A stretch of DNA of 14,163 bases, taken from assembly GCA_943329595.2 (NCBI GenBank), contig CALQEM020000071.1, positions 1 to 14,163 of the forward strand, given 5' to 3'. The first letter of the stretch is position 1. Each line of letters starts with the position of its first letter. The notes beneath the pieces are model-generated. The model did not search any database. It saw nothing but the letters and a program-made list of their open reading frames with translations, and was not told the DNA's origin. A program made the translations under genes and the position numbers. The DNA comes from CAIYMF01 sp943329595 (GTDB lineage Bacteria; Actinomycetota; Actinomycetes; S36-B12; CAIYMF01). Positions 1 to 6,755 of the stretch are shown here, piece by piece.

Positions 1-2
1 AG

Positions 3-2294
3 GCCTACAACGAGCTCCTCGTCGAGGCCGACGCCCGCTCCATGACCTCGGGCGAGGGGCTGCACCGATTCGTCGACCCCGTCGACTCCGAGACCTACCT
101 CTACACCCAGTTCGAGCCAGCCGACGCCCGGCGCGTGTACGCGTGCTTCGAGCAGCCCGACCTCAAGGGGCACTTCCAGCTCACCGTCAGCGCCCCGGCG
201 CACTGGACCATCGTGTCGAACACCGCCACGCCCGAGCCCGAGGCCGTGCGCCACGGCGTGGCCCGGTGGGAGTTCCCCGCCTCGCACCGGATCTCCACCT
301 ACATCACCGCCCTCATCGCCGGGCCGTACCACTCGGTGGTCGACGAGTACACCGGCCTCTTCGGCACCTACCCGCTGGGCGTGCACTGCCGCTCGTCGCT
401 CGCCGAGCACCTAGACGCCGACGAGATCCTCACCGTGACCAAGCAGGGCTTCGAGTACTTCGAGCGCGTCTTCGCGGTGGGCTACCCGTTCGGCAAGTAC
501 GACCAGGTGTTCGTGCCCGAGTTCAACACCGGCGCCATGGAGAACGCAGCGGCCGTGACGATTCTCGAGGACTACGTCTTCCGGTCGAGGGTCACCGACG
601 CCGCCTACGAGCAGCGCGCCAACACGATCCTGCACGAGCTCGCGCACATGTGGTTCGGCGACCTCGTCACGATGCGCTGGTGGGACGACCTCTGGCTCAA
701 CGAGTCGTTTGCCGAGTGGGCCGCCCACCAGGCCAATGTCGAGGCCACGCGCTTCAGCGACGCCTGGACCACATTCCTGAACCTGCGCAAGGCCTGGGCC
801 TACCGCCAGGACCAGCTGCCGTCGACCCACCCGATCGCTGCCGACATGGTCGACCTCGACGCCGTGGCCGTGAACTTCGACGGCATCACCTACGCGAAGG
901 GGGCTGCCGCACTGCGTCAGCTGGTGGCGTGGGTTGGTGAGGAGCACTTCTTCGCAGGCGTGCACGACTACTTCGTTGAGCACGGCTGGGGCAACACCTC
1001 GCTACCCGACCTGCTGGGCAAGCTTGAGGCCGCCAGCGGCCGCGACCTCTCCACCTGGACCCAGCAGTGGCTGCAGACGTCGGGGGTCAACCTGCTGCGC
1101 CCCGAAATCAGCCTCGACGAGTCGGGGGTGATGACCTCGGTTGTGATCGTGCAAGAGCCCCCCAGCGAGCCCCCGGGCCTCGATCCAGTTCTCCGGTCGC
1201 ACCGCGTGGCCATCGGGGCCTACACGCTCACCGGCGGGTCACTTGTGCGCACGGCGCGGGTCGAGATCGACGTGGTGGGCGCGCGCACCGAGGTGTCCGA
1301 ACTCGCCGGACTCACTCAGCCCGACCTCCTGCTACTCAACGACGACGACCTCACCTTCGCCAAGACCCGGCTCGACGAGCGGTCGCTCCGCACTGCAATT
1401 GCGCACATCGGTGACCTGACCGACAGCCTGCCGCGTGCCCTCATCTGGGGCTCGGTCTGGGATATGACCCGCGATGCCGAGATGTCGACCGGCGCGTTTC
1501 TGACCCTCGCCATTGCGGGGCTACAGCACGAGGGTGACGTGGGCGTGGTGCAACAGGTGCTGCGCCAGGTGAAGGCCTCGCTCGACATGTACGCGCGACC
1601 CGACAATCGGGCGGGATACCTCAGTCGACTCGCCGACGCACTCCGCTCGCTAGCGCAGGCCGACGCACCGGGCTCCGACCACCAGCTCGCCTTCGTGCGC
1701 GGCTGGATTGCGTCTGCGTCGACCCCCGATCACCTCGGGCAGCTCGGCGACCTGCTCGACGGCAAGGACGTGCTCCACGGACTTGTCGTCGACGCCGACC
1801 TGCGCTGGTCGATGCTGCAGCGCCTCGTCGCAACGGGCAACCGCGACACCGACGCCATCGACGCCGAGAGCCGGCGCGACCACACCGCCACCGGTCAGCG
1901 GCAGGCGGCCTTCGCGCGCGCCTCCATTCCGACGATCGAGGCGAAGGAGATCGCCTGGACCGCCATGATGACGCCCGACGCGCTGCCCAACTCCCTACTC
2001 GAGGCGACCCTGGGCGGCTTCGTGAACGCCGACCAGCGAGCGCTGCAGGCACAGTTCACCGAGAGGTACTTCGACGCCGTACCCGGCGTGTGGGCGGGGC
2101 GCACGAGCGAGGTCGCCCAGTCGATCGTGCAGGGCCTCTACCCGGCGCTACTGGTCGATGCCGCCACGGTTGAGCGCACCGAGCGATTCCTCGCCGACAA
2201 CCCCAGCCTCGCCTTCGGCGCGCGGCGTCTGGTGGCCGAGGGCGCCGACGGCGTCAGCCGCGCACTGCGGGCGCGCCTGGCCGACGAGGACTAA
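3..2294 (+). CDS. pepN: Aminopeptidase N, M1 family zinc metallopeptidase (5' truncated by window edge)
   Basis: This is a zinc aminopeptidase that removes N-terminal residues from peptides, presumably in the cytoplasm, as in other actinobacterial PepN proteins. The reading frame is open from base 3, so the first ATG at 42 is internal: the text around it (TSGEGLHRFVDPVD) matches a conserved stretch about 100 residues into the family. Counting from that ATG, the exopeptidase motif GAMEN is at 164-168. The zinc site HELAH is at 198-202, with the third ligand Glu221 in NESFAEW, giving HEXXH-X18-E. The part from about residue 430 onward has the ERAP1-like helical C-terminal domain. About 763 residues are visible, against roughly 850-860 expected. 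It ends in TAA and converges on the DUF5130 gene with 18 bp between stops. Family assignment is certain; the true start lies outside the window. Confidence 0.96.
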   Translation, partial: AYNELLVEADARSMTSGEGLHRFVDPVDSETYLYTQFEPADARRVYACFEQPDLKGHFQLTVSAPAHWTIVSNTATPEPEAVRHGVARWEFPASHRISTYITALIAGPYHSVVDEYTGLFGTYPLGVHCRSSLAEHLDADEILTVTKQGFEYFERVFAVGYPFGKYDQVFVPEFNTGAMENAAAVTILEDYVFRSRVTDAAYEQRANTILHELAHMWFGDLVTMRWWDDLWLNESFAEWAAHQANVEATRFSDAWTTFLNLRKAWAYRQDQLPSTHPIAADMVDLDAVAVNFDGITYAKGAAALRQLVAWVGEEHFFAGVHDYFVEHGWGNTSLPDLLGKLEAASGRDLSTWTQQWLQTSGVNLLRPEISLDESGVMTSVVIVQEPPSEPPGLDPVLRSHRVAIGAYTLTGGSLVRTARVEIDVVGARTEVSELAGLTQPDLLLLNDDDLTFAKTRLDERSLRTAIAHIGDLTDSLPRALIWGSVWDMTRDAEMSTGAFLTLAIAGLQHEGDVGVVQQVLRQVKASLDMYARPDNRAGYLSRLADALRSLAQADAPGSDHQLAFVRGWIASASTPDHLGQLGDLLDGKDVLHGLVVDADLRWSMLQRLVATGNRDTDAIDAESRRDHTATGQRQAAFARASIPTIEAKEIAWTAMMTPDALPNSLLEATLGGFVNADQRALQAQFTERYFDAVPGVWAGRTSEVAQSIVQGLYPALLVDAATVERTERFLADNPSLAFGARRLVAEGADGVSRALRARLADED

Positions 2295-2331
2295 CTGCGG
2301 CTGGTCGTGCAACTACGGCTGGTCGGTGTGC
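2293..2331. repeat. Imperfect tandem duplication at converging gene ends
   Basis: Two adjacent units, 2293-2310 (AACTGCGGCTGGTCGTGC) and 2311-2331 (AACTACGGCTGGTCGG followed by TGTGC), are nearly the same apart from one substitution and a 3-nt insertion. The first holds the end of the pepN stop codon and the gap; the second encodes the C-terminal HTDQP and the stop codon of the DUF5130 gene on the minus strand. It looks like a small tandem duplication that put a second copy of the DUF5130 gene end into the intergenic space. No terminator hairpin is evident here. Confidence 0.6.
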
Positions 2332-2702
2332 AGTGCTTGGGGGTGCCGCGCCTGGTCGCCCAGGGTGGTGAGTCCGTGACAGATACCCCCCACGAGGTCG
2401 CCACCCGAGAGCGACGAGATCATCGCCAGGGCCGCGAGGGCGCACGCGCGGTCGTCGACCCAGCGACGGGCCTTCGCGCCGGTAACGATTTCGGTGGAGC
2501 GGGCCCCCGGGTCGACCGCGACCAGCACGGCATCGTCGGCGGCCTCGCCCAACTCGGCGTGCAGAGCGAGCGCGGTGTCGCGCCCCTGCTCGAGGGCACC
2601 CACGTACACGCTGAAGTCGACGCCGCAGCGGGCACGCTCGCGCGCCACCGTGACCTCGATGCGCTCGACGTCGTCGGTGGTCAGTGAGTCACCAGCGAGC
2701 AC
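2313..2702 (-). CDS. DUF5130 family protein (TPM-like fold suspected)
   Basis: A 129-residue soluble protein of the actinobacterial DUF5130 family, whose function is not established. Family-like stretches are the N-terminal ERIEVTVARERARCGVDFSV, the middle VLVAVDPGARSTEIVTG, the WVDDRACALAALAM segment and the C-terminal HTDQP. The alternating strand/helix pattern resembles TPM domains, but that is inference. The start is GTG at 2702, supported by a strong AGGAGG five bases upstream, making it the clearest Shine-Dalgarno site I found in the window. The gene overlaps the end of the upstream single-TM gene by 14 bases, suggesting coupled translation, and it is last in the run amidase-malQ-TM-DUF5130. 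A DUF5130 gene next to pepN also occurs in mycobacteria (Rv2467/Rv2468c, from memory), so the pepN link is probably older than the malQ link. Confidence 0.85.
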   Translation of the reverse strand: MLAGDSLTTDDVERIEVTVARERARCGVDFSVYVGALEQGRDTALALHAELGEAADDAVLVAVDPGARSTEIVTGAKARRWVDDRACALAALAMISSLSGGDLVGGICHGLTTLGDQARHPQALHTDQP

Positions 2703-2970
2703 TTGCGCCTCCTCGGTCGTCGGGTGTGTCGGACAGGCTCAGTTCGCCCGAGCCCGCGATGGCCACGCGACCCGCGGCAGCAAGTTCGCGCGGGGCTCCC
2801 ACCCAGAGCGGCTCGCCCACCCAGGGCTCGCCCGGACGGAACGAACTGCGCCGCAGCCACTGGGGCAGCGCCCACAGGAACCAGATCACGGCGATGACCG
2901 CGGCAGGCAGCAGCATGAATCGCACCAGCCAGTCGGCGGTGGAGAGGGCGGTGGTCGTGGTTTCCATCAC
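2689..2970 (-). CDS. Small single-pass membrane protein, uncharacterised
   Basis: A 93-residue protein with one hydrophobic segment at about residues 14-37 (WLVRFMLLPAAVIAVIWFLW), followed by basic RRSSFR. This suggests the N-terminus outside and a cytoplasmic tail of about 50 residues. The tail is rich in Trp, Pro and Gly (EPWVGEPLWVG) and ends in RGGASARW; a Gly-Gly-Ala-Ser...Trp ending is familiar to me from small proteins beside DUF5130 genes, though I cannot verify this here. Two starts are possible: GTG at 2970, six bases after a TAGGGT box, and ATG at 2967. It begins 9-12 bp after the malQ stop and overlaps the DUF5130 gene by 14 bases. No enzymatic motif is visible; it could be the membrane anchor or partner of the DUF5130 protein. 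Confidence 0.8.
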   Translation of the reverse strand: MMETTTTALSTADWLVRFMLLPAAVIAVIWFLWALPQWLRRSSFRPGEPWVGEPLWVGAPRELAAAGRVAIAGSGELSLSDTPDDRGGASARW

Positions 2971-2976
2971 CTCGTC

Positions 2977-2982
2977 ACCCTA
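2977..2982 (-). promoter_or_regulatory. Candidate leaderless -10 box (TAGGGT) before the small TM gene
   Basis: TAGGGT reads on the minus strand six bases before the GTG at 2970. Its first three bases are the TAG stop codon of malQ. The spacing matches the boxes before the prolyl oligopeptidase, amidase and globin genes, which suggests an internal promoter for the TM/DUF5130 pair. No convincing -35 element is visible. Confidence 0.4.
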
Positions 2983-5127
2983 CCGACGCACCGCGTCGAT
3001 GATCCGGGCAACCCGTGCCCGCAGCAGGGGGTCGCTGCGGAGGTCGTCGATCTGCACCGGCCGGCCCGAGCGGTCACGCAGCGGAATCCGCCAGTTCGGG
3101 TGCTCCTGGTCGGTACCCGGCTGATTCTGCGGCACGACGTCGCCCACGAGGTCGACCAGAGCCACGCCCTGCAGCAGCGACGGCGACAGCGCCAGGCAGC
3201 GGTGGAGCGCCACGACCATGGCGTCGACGTCATTGATGCCGTTGAGGACCCCTGGTTCAAGCAGCCCCCGCGCCACCAGCAGGTCGCGCCACTCGGCGAT
3301 CTCGGCGTCGTGCGCAGCACGCTCTTCCTCAACCGGCCTGCTCAGCAGACCGAGTCGTTCACGCAGGTCGACGTGCACGCCCTCGATGTAGCCGGCGGTT
3401 GGCGGAAGATCGTGCACCGACACCGACGACAGGCAGGCCGAGCGCCACTCCTCGGGCTCGATAATCGACCCGTCGGGCCGACGCTCAAACCACAGGATGG
3501 ACGTTCCGAGCACCCCGCGCGAGGCGAGAAACTCCTGCACCCACGGCTCAACCGTTCCGAGGTCTTCGCCGATCACGAGTGCGCCCGCGCGCTGCGCCTC
3601 GAGGCAGAGGATGCCGACCAGCGCCTCGTGGTCGTAGGTGACGTAGGTGCCCTCGTAGGGAGGTCGGCCCGCCGGAATCCACCACAGCCGGAACAAACCC
3701 AGCATGTGGTCGACGCGGATGCCCCCGGCGTGCCTGAGGATCGTGCGCAGCATGTCTCGGAAGGGTACGAACCCCGCGTCAGCGAGGGCCCACGGATGCC
3801 ACGGCGGCTGCGACCAGTTCTGACCCACCTGGTTGTACATATCGGGCGGGCAGCCCACCTCGATGCCCTGTGCGAGTACGTCCTGCAAGGCCCACGCGTC
3901 GGCGCCCTCGGGGTGCACACCCACCGCGAGGTCGTGGATGACCCCCAGGGGCATTCCTGCCTCCTCGAGCGCTCGTTTCGCCTCCGACAGTTGCTGGTCG
4001 ACCAACCACTGCAGCCAGATGTGGAATTCCACCCGGTCAGAGAGCCGCGTCGCTGCCTCGGCCACGGCGACGCCGCCCGGGTGTCGCAATTCCTCGGGCC
4101 ACTCACCGTCGCCGAAGCCGTTCTCCTCGACCAGCGCGCACCACACAGCGAAGTCGGTCAGGCCGGGGCCCTCGTGGGCGCGATACGCCGCGAATTCAGC
4201 CTCGCGCTCAGTGGTACGCGACACCCTGCGGATCAACTCGAGGGCGGCACGCTTGGCCTCCCACGCGGCGTCGCGGTCGAGCAGCGCCGGGTCGGTGTCG
4301 AGCGCGCGCAGCGGAAGAGCCAGCGCCTCGACGGCCTCCTCGTCGACGCGCGCGAGGTCATCGAACTCAGGGATGTCCTCGACCCGCAGGTACCAGGGGG
4401 CGAAGAAGCGCCGCGCGACGGGAAGATAGGGCGAGGGCGCCATCGGGGTGAGTGGCGACGAGGCGTGCAGCGGATTGACGAGCAGGAAGGCCGCCCCCTG
4501 CTCGAGTGCCGCCCAGCTGCCGAGATCGGCAAGGTCGGCGAGGTCGCCCACGCCCCACGAGCCCGACGACCGCACCGAGTACAGCTGTGCCATCAGGCCC
4601 CAGACCGGGTGCTCGGCGAGCGCTGTGGGCAGCGTCAGGCTCTGGGGGACGACGATGAGCGAGCAGACGCCGAACACCGAGCCGTCGGAGTCGAGCGCCT
4701 CGATGCGGTGGTAGCCCGTTGGCAGGTGGTCGGGAACCTCGAATGCCGCCTCGCCAACCAGTACCCCGTCGACCTCGACGGGGGCCACGTCGTGTGTCAG
4801 CTGCTGCACTACGAAGCGGAACCCGTCTTCCAGCTCGACCTCGAGGGTGAGGGGCCAGCCGTGTTGCACATGGGCCCACACCCGGCCCGAAGCTCCCTCG
4901 CGCGCCATGAATACCGGCGGTAAAGCCCGGCGCCAGTCGCGCAGTCGGAGCTCGTCCCAGGCGGTCGCCCTAGCCTCGTCCGTCGACGCGTCGACGCCCA
5001 GCGCAGCGAGCACATCGAGCACGCTCTCGGCCGATACCTCGCGGAGCTGGCCCCCCTGATCGACGTAGTCAACCGCCACGCCGAGGGTACGGGCGAGGTC
5101 GGCGAGTTCGGGAGGAACGGAGGTCAT
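2980..5127 (-). CDS. malQ: 4-alpha-glucanotransferase (amylomaltase), GH77
   Basis: This enzyme transfers 4-alpha-glucan segments between maltodextrins in the cytoplasm, feeding maltose and glycogen metabolism. It has 715 residues, the long actinobacterial form with an N-terminal extension of roughly 160 residues before the catalytic barrel (which begins near WGLMAQLYSVRSSGSWGVGD). The predicted nucleophile is Asp473 in GIRVDHMLGLFRLWW, the acid/base Glu521 in VIGEDLGTVEPWV, and the third carboxylate Asp573 in SVHDLPPTAGY. The C-terminus has the usual DLVGDVVPQNQPGT...NWRIPL segment. The start ATG at 5127 is preceded by GGTGAG about seven bases upstream and lies 7 bp after the amidase stop, so the two are probably co-transcribed. 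A long open frame on the opposite strand is a codon-bias shadow. Confidence 0.96.
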   Translation of the reverse strand: MTSVPPELADLARTLGVAVDYVDQGGQLREVSAESVLDVLAALGVDASTDEARATAWDELRLRDWRRALPPVFMAREGASGRVWAHVQHGWPLTLEVELEDGFRFVVQQLTHDVAPVEVDGVLVGEAAFEVPDHLPTGYHRIEALDSDGSVFGVCSLIVVPQSLTLPTALAEHPVWGLMAQLYSVRSSGSWGVGDLADLADLGSWAALEQGAAFLLVNPLHASSPLTPMAPSPYLPVARRFFAPWYLRVEDIPEFDDLARVDEEAVEALALPLRALDTDPALLDRDAAWEAKRAALELIRRVSRTTEREAEFAAYRAHEGPGLTDFAVWCALVEENGFGDGEWPEELRHPGGVAVAEAATRLSDRVEFHIWLQWLVDQQLSEAKRALEEAGMPLGVIHDLAVGVHPEGADAWALQDVLAQGIEVGCPPDMYNQVGQNWSQPPWHPWALADAGFVPFRDMLRTILRHAGGIRVDHMLGLFRLWWIPAGRPPYEGTYVTYDHEALVGILCLEAQRAGALVIGEDLGTVEPWVQEFLASRGVLGTSILWFERRPDGSIIEPEEWRSACLSSVSVHDLPPTAGYIEGVHVDLRERLGLLSRPVEEERAAHDAEIAEWRDLLVARGLLEPGVLNGINDVDAMVVALHRCLALSPSLLQGVALVDLVGDVVPQNQPGTDQEHPNWRIPLRDRSGRPVQIDDLRSDPLLRARVARIIDAVRR

Positions 5128-5134
5128 CGGATGC

Positions 5135-6559
5135 TCACCACATCGCCGGGCGTCGGTGGGCCCAGGGTTCGGCCCGCTCGAGCTGCGCGGCGAGGGCGAT
5201 CAGCGTCGCCTCATCGCCCTGCCGGCCCACCAGCTGCACCCCGATGGGCAGCCCGTTCACGTTCCAGTGCAGCGGAATCGACACCGCAGGTTGGCCTGTC
5301 ATGTTGTACGCCGCGGTGAAGGGGGTGAACCGCTTCTGCGCCTCGAAGTCGGCCGCGGGGTCGCCGTCGTCGCGCAGGCCGCCCACCGGCACGGGCGGCT
5401 GGGCGAGGGTGGGCGTCAGCACCGCGTCGAGGTGGGCGGTGGCGCTGACGGCCGCCCGGGCGATGAGCCGCAACATCGACACCGCGCCCGCGAGTTCGAT
5501 GCCGGAGACCCTAGTTCCACGCTCGCGCAGCCAGCGGGTGAGCGGCTGCAGTCTGGCTTCATCGGCAGGCATCACGGGGGTGAGCAGTGCGAGCACCGAC
5601 CAGAGGGTTTCGAAGTGCACCACCACGTCGGGCGTGAACGGTGGGGCGACTTCTTCGACAGTGTGACCCAGTGACTCGAGCAGTGTGCTCGCGTGGTCGC
5701 ACGCGGCCACGCAGTCGGGGTGAACGTCACTGTGAGCCACCGGAGGCGTGAGGTAGCGGCCGATGCGCAGGCGGCCCGGCTCTCGGCTTGCGTGAGCCAG
5801 GAACGTCTCGCCAGTAGGCAGCGGAGCCGCGGAGTAGGGGTCACCTGGAAATGAACCGCACATCGCGTCGAGCAGAGCCGCGGCGTCGCCCACCGTTCGG
5901 GCGAGGGGTCCGCTGGTGACGAGGTCGCCCACCGGATCGCGCAGCGGGCCGTTGCTGATGCGCCCGCGCGACGGCTTGATGCCGACGAGCCCACACACGC
6001 TGGCCGGGATGCGAATCGAGCCGCCGCCGTCGGAACCGTGGGCGACGGGCGCGAGCCCCGCCGATACCGCGGCCGCGGCGCCGCCGCTTGAGCCACCTGC
6101 CGAGTGCGCGAGGTCCCACGGGTTGCGGGCCGACGGCGCGACAGCGTTCTCGGTGTAGCACGGAAGCCCGAACTCGGGGGTGTTGGTCTTCCCGGTGATG
6201 ACGACGTTCGACTGCTTCAGCCGCGCCACCACGTTGTCGTCGCTCAGGGGAACGATGTCGTAGGCAAGTGAGCCGAGGGTGCAGCGGACTCCGGCCACGA
6301 AGGCGAGGTCCTTCACAGGAACCACCACCCCGTGAAGCTCCGGAAGGTCTGCTAAATCAGTGGCGTCGAGCACGGCACGCTCGGCAGCGCGGGCCTGCTC
6401 GAGGGCGAGCTCCGGGGTGAGGGTGATGAAGGCTCCCACCTCATCGCTGAGCCGCTCCGAACGCGCGAGGTAGTGCTGGGCGAGCTCGACGGGCGACACC
6501 TCGCGTGCACGGATGGCCGCGGCCTGCTCGAGTGCGGTGAGGTCGTGGAGATCGGCCAT
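5135..6559 (-). CDS. Amidase, amidase-signature (AS) family
   Basis: A 474-residue hydrolase of C-N amide bonds, probably cytoplasmic because no signal peptide is visible. The Ser-cisSer-Lys triad is complete: Lys83 in VPVKD, cis-Ser157 in AHSAGGSSGG, and nucleophile Ser181 in GSDGGGSIRIPAS. The 24-residue spacing between the two serines equals that in fatty acid amide hydrolase. The C-terminal GQPAVSIPLHWNVNGLPIGVQLVGR is typical of the family. AS enzymes include GatA, but no gatB or gatC is nearby and the sequence reads as a stand-alone amidase; its substrate cannot be predicted. The start ATG at 6559 lies seven bases after a TAGGGT box with no Shine-Dalgarno sequence, consistent with leaderless expression. 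It is the first gene of the run leading to malQ and is divergent from the prolyl oligopeptidase gene. Confidence 0.93.
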   Translation of the reverse strand: MADLHDLTALEQAAAIRAREVSPVELAQHYLARSERLSDEVGAFITLTPELALEQARAAERAVLDATDLADLPELHGVVVPVKDLAFVAGVRCTLGSLAYDIVPLSDDNVVARLKQSNVVITGKTNTPEFGLPCYTENAVAPSARNPWDLAHSAGGSSGGAAAAVSAGLAPVAHGSDGGGSIRIPASVCGLVGIKPSRGRISNGPLRDPVGDLVTSGPLARTVGDAAALLDAMCGSFPGDPYSAAPLPTGETFLAHASREPGRLRIGRYLTPPVAHSDVHPDCVAACDHASTLLESLGHTVEEVAPPFTPDVVVHFETLWSVLALLTPVMPADEARLQPLTRWLRERGTRVSGIELAGAVSMLRLIARAAVSATAHLDAVLTPTLAQPPVPVGGLRDDGDPAADFEAQKRFTPFTAAYNMTGQPAVSIPLHWNVNGLPIGVQLVGRQGDEATLIALAAQLERAEPWAHRRPAMW

Positions 6560-6566
6560 GCGTGCG

Positions 6567-6572
6567 ACCCTA
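6567..6572 (-). promoter_or_regulatory. Candidate leaderless -10 box (TAGGGT) of the amidase operon
   Basis: TAGGGT reads on the minus strand with seven bases (CGCACGC) between it and the amidase ATG at 6559. The start codon would be at or next to the transcription start. No ribosome-binding site is visible in this gap, and no clear -35 element is seen upstream. Confidence 0.5.
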
Positions 6573-6620
6573 GCGGGAGGGGTCGCAGTCAGGTGAGTCG
6601 TTACTCGAGACTGGCGCCCT

Positions 6621-6703
6621 CACCCCATTCCGCTCATCGATACGAAAGCGTCAATCCCGCCTGCCCGGTGTGACGCTTTCGTATGGATGAGCGGGGTGGG
6701 ATG
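6621..6703. repeat. Long inverted repeat / palindromic element in a divergent intergenic region
   Basis: The left arm 6630-6653 and right arm 6671-6694 are inverted copies matching at 23 of 24 positions; the only mismatch is G6639 against G6685. The loop is 17 nt (6654-6670). In RNA the stem would continue outward through two G-U pairs and four Watson-Crick pairs to 6624/6700, skip C6623/A6701, and pair twice more to 6621/6703. The inner part contains TACGAAAGCGTCA and its complement. No gene ends here: the amidase starts to the left and the oligopeptidase to the right, so it is not an ordinary terminator. It could be a small mobile palindromic (REP/MITE-like) element, a large operator, or a structured untranslated RNA. 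I see no second copy in this window. Confidence 0.9.
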
Positions 6704-6743
6704 GTCGGGACCGGCATTCGTCACGGCTGGCGCCTCGCTGCTC

Positions 6744-6749
6744 TAGGGT
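6744..6749 (+). promoter_or_regulatory. Candidate leaderless -10 box (TAGGGT) of the prolyl oligopeptidase gene
   Basis: TAGGGT followed by six bases (CGTGGC) and the GTG start at 6756. The TAG of the box is also an in-frame stop four codons before the GTG, so the coding region cannot begin farther upstream. There is no Shine-Dalgarno sequence in the gap. Confidence 0.5.
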
Positions 6750-6755
6750 CGTGGC

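Noticed and set aside
2494..4923. An 809-codon open frame on the plus strand opposite malQ
   Set aside because: It has no recognisable domain, is Arg/Pro/His-rich and low in hydrophobic structure, and lies exactly antisense to a clear GH77 enzyme with intact catalytic residues. Long antisense frames are a known by-product of GC-rich codon use.
5508..5513. TAGGGT on the minus strand inside the amidase gene
   Set aside because: It is within conserved coding sequence and no start codon follows at 6-7 bases in a plausible frame; taken as chance.
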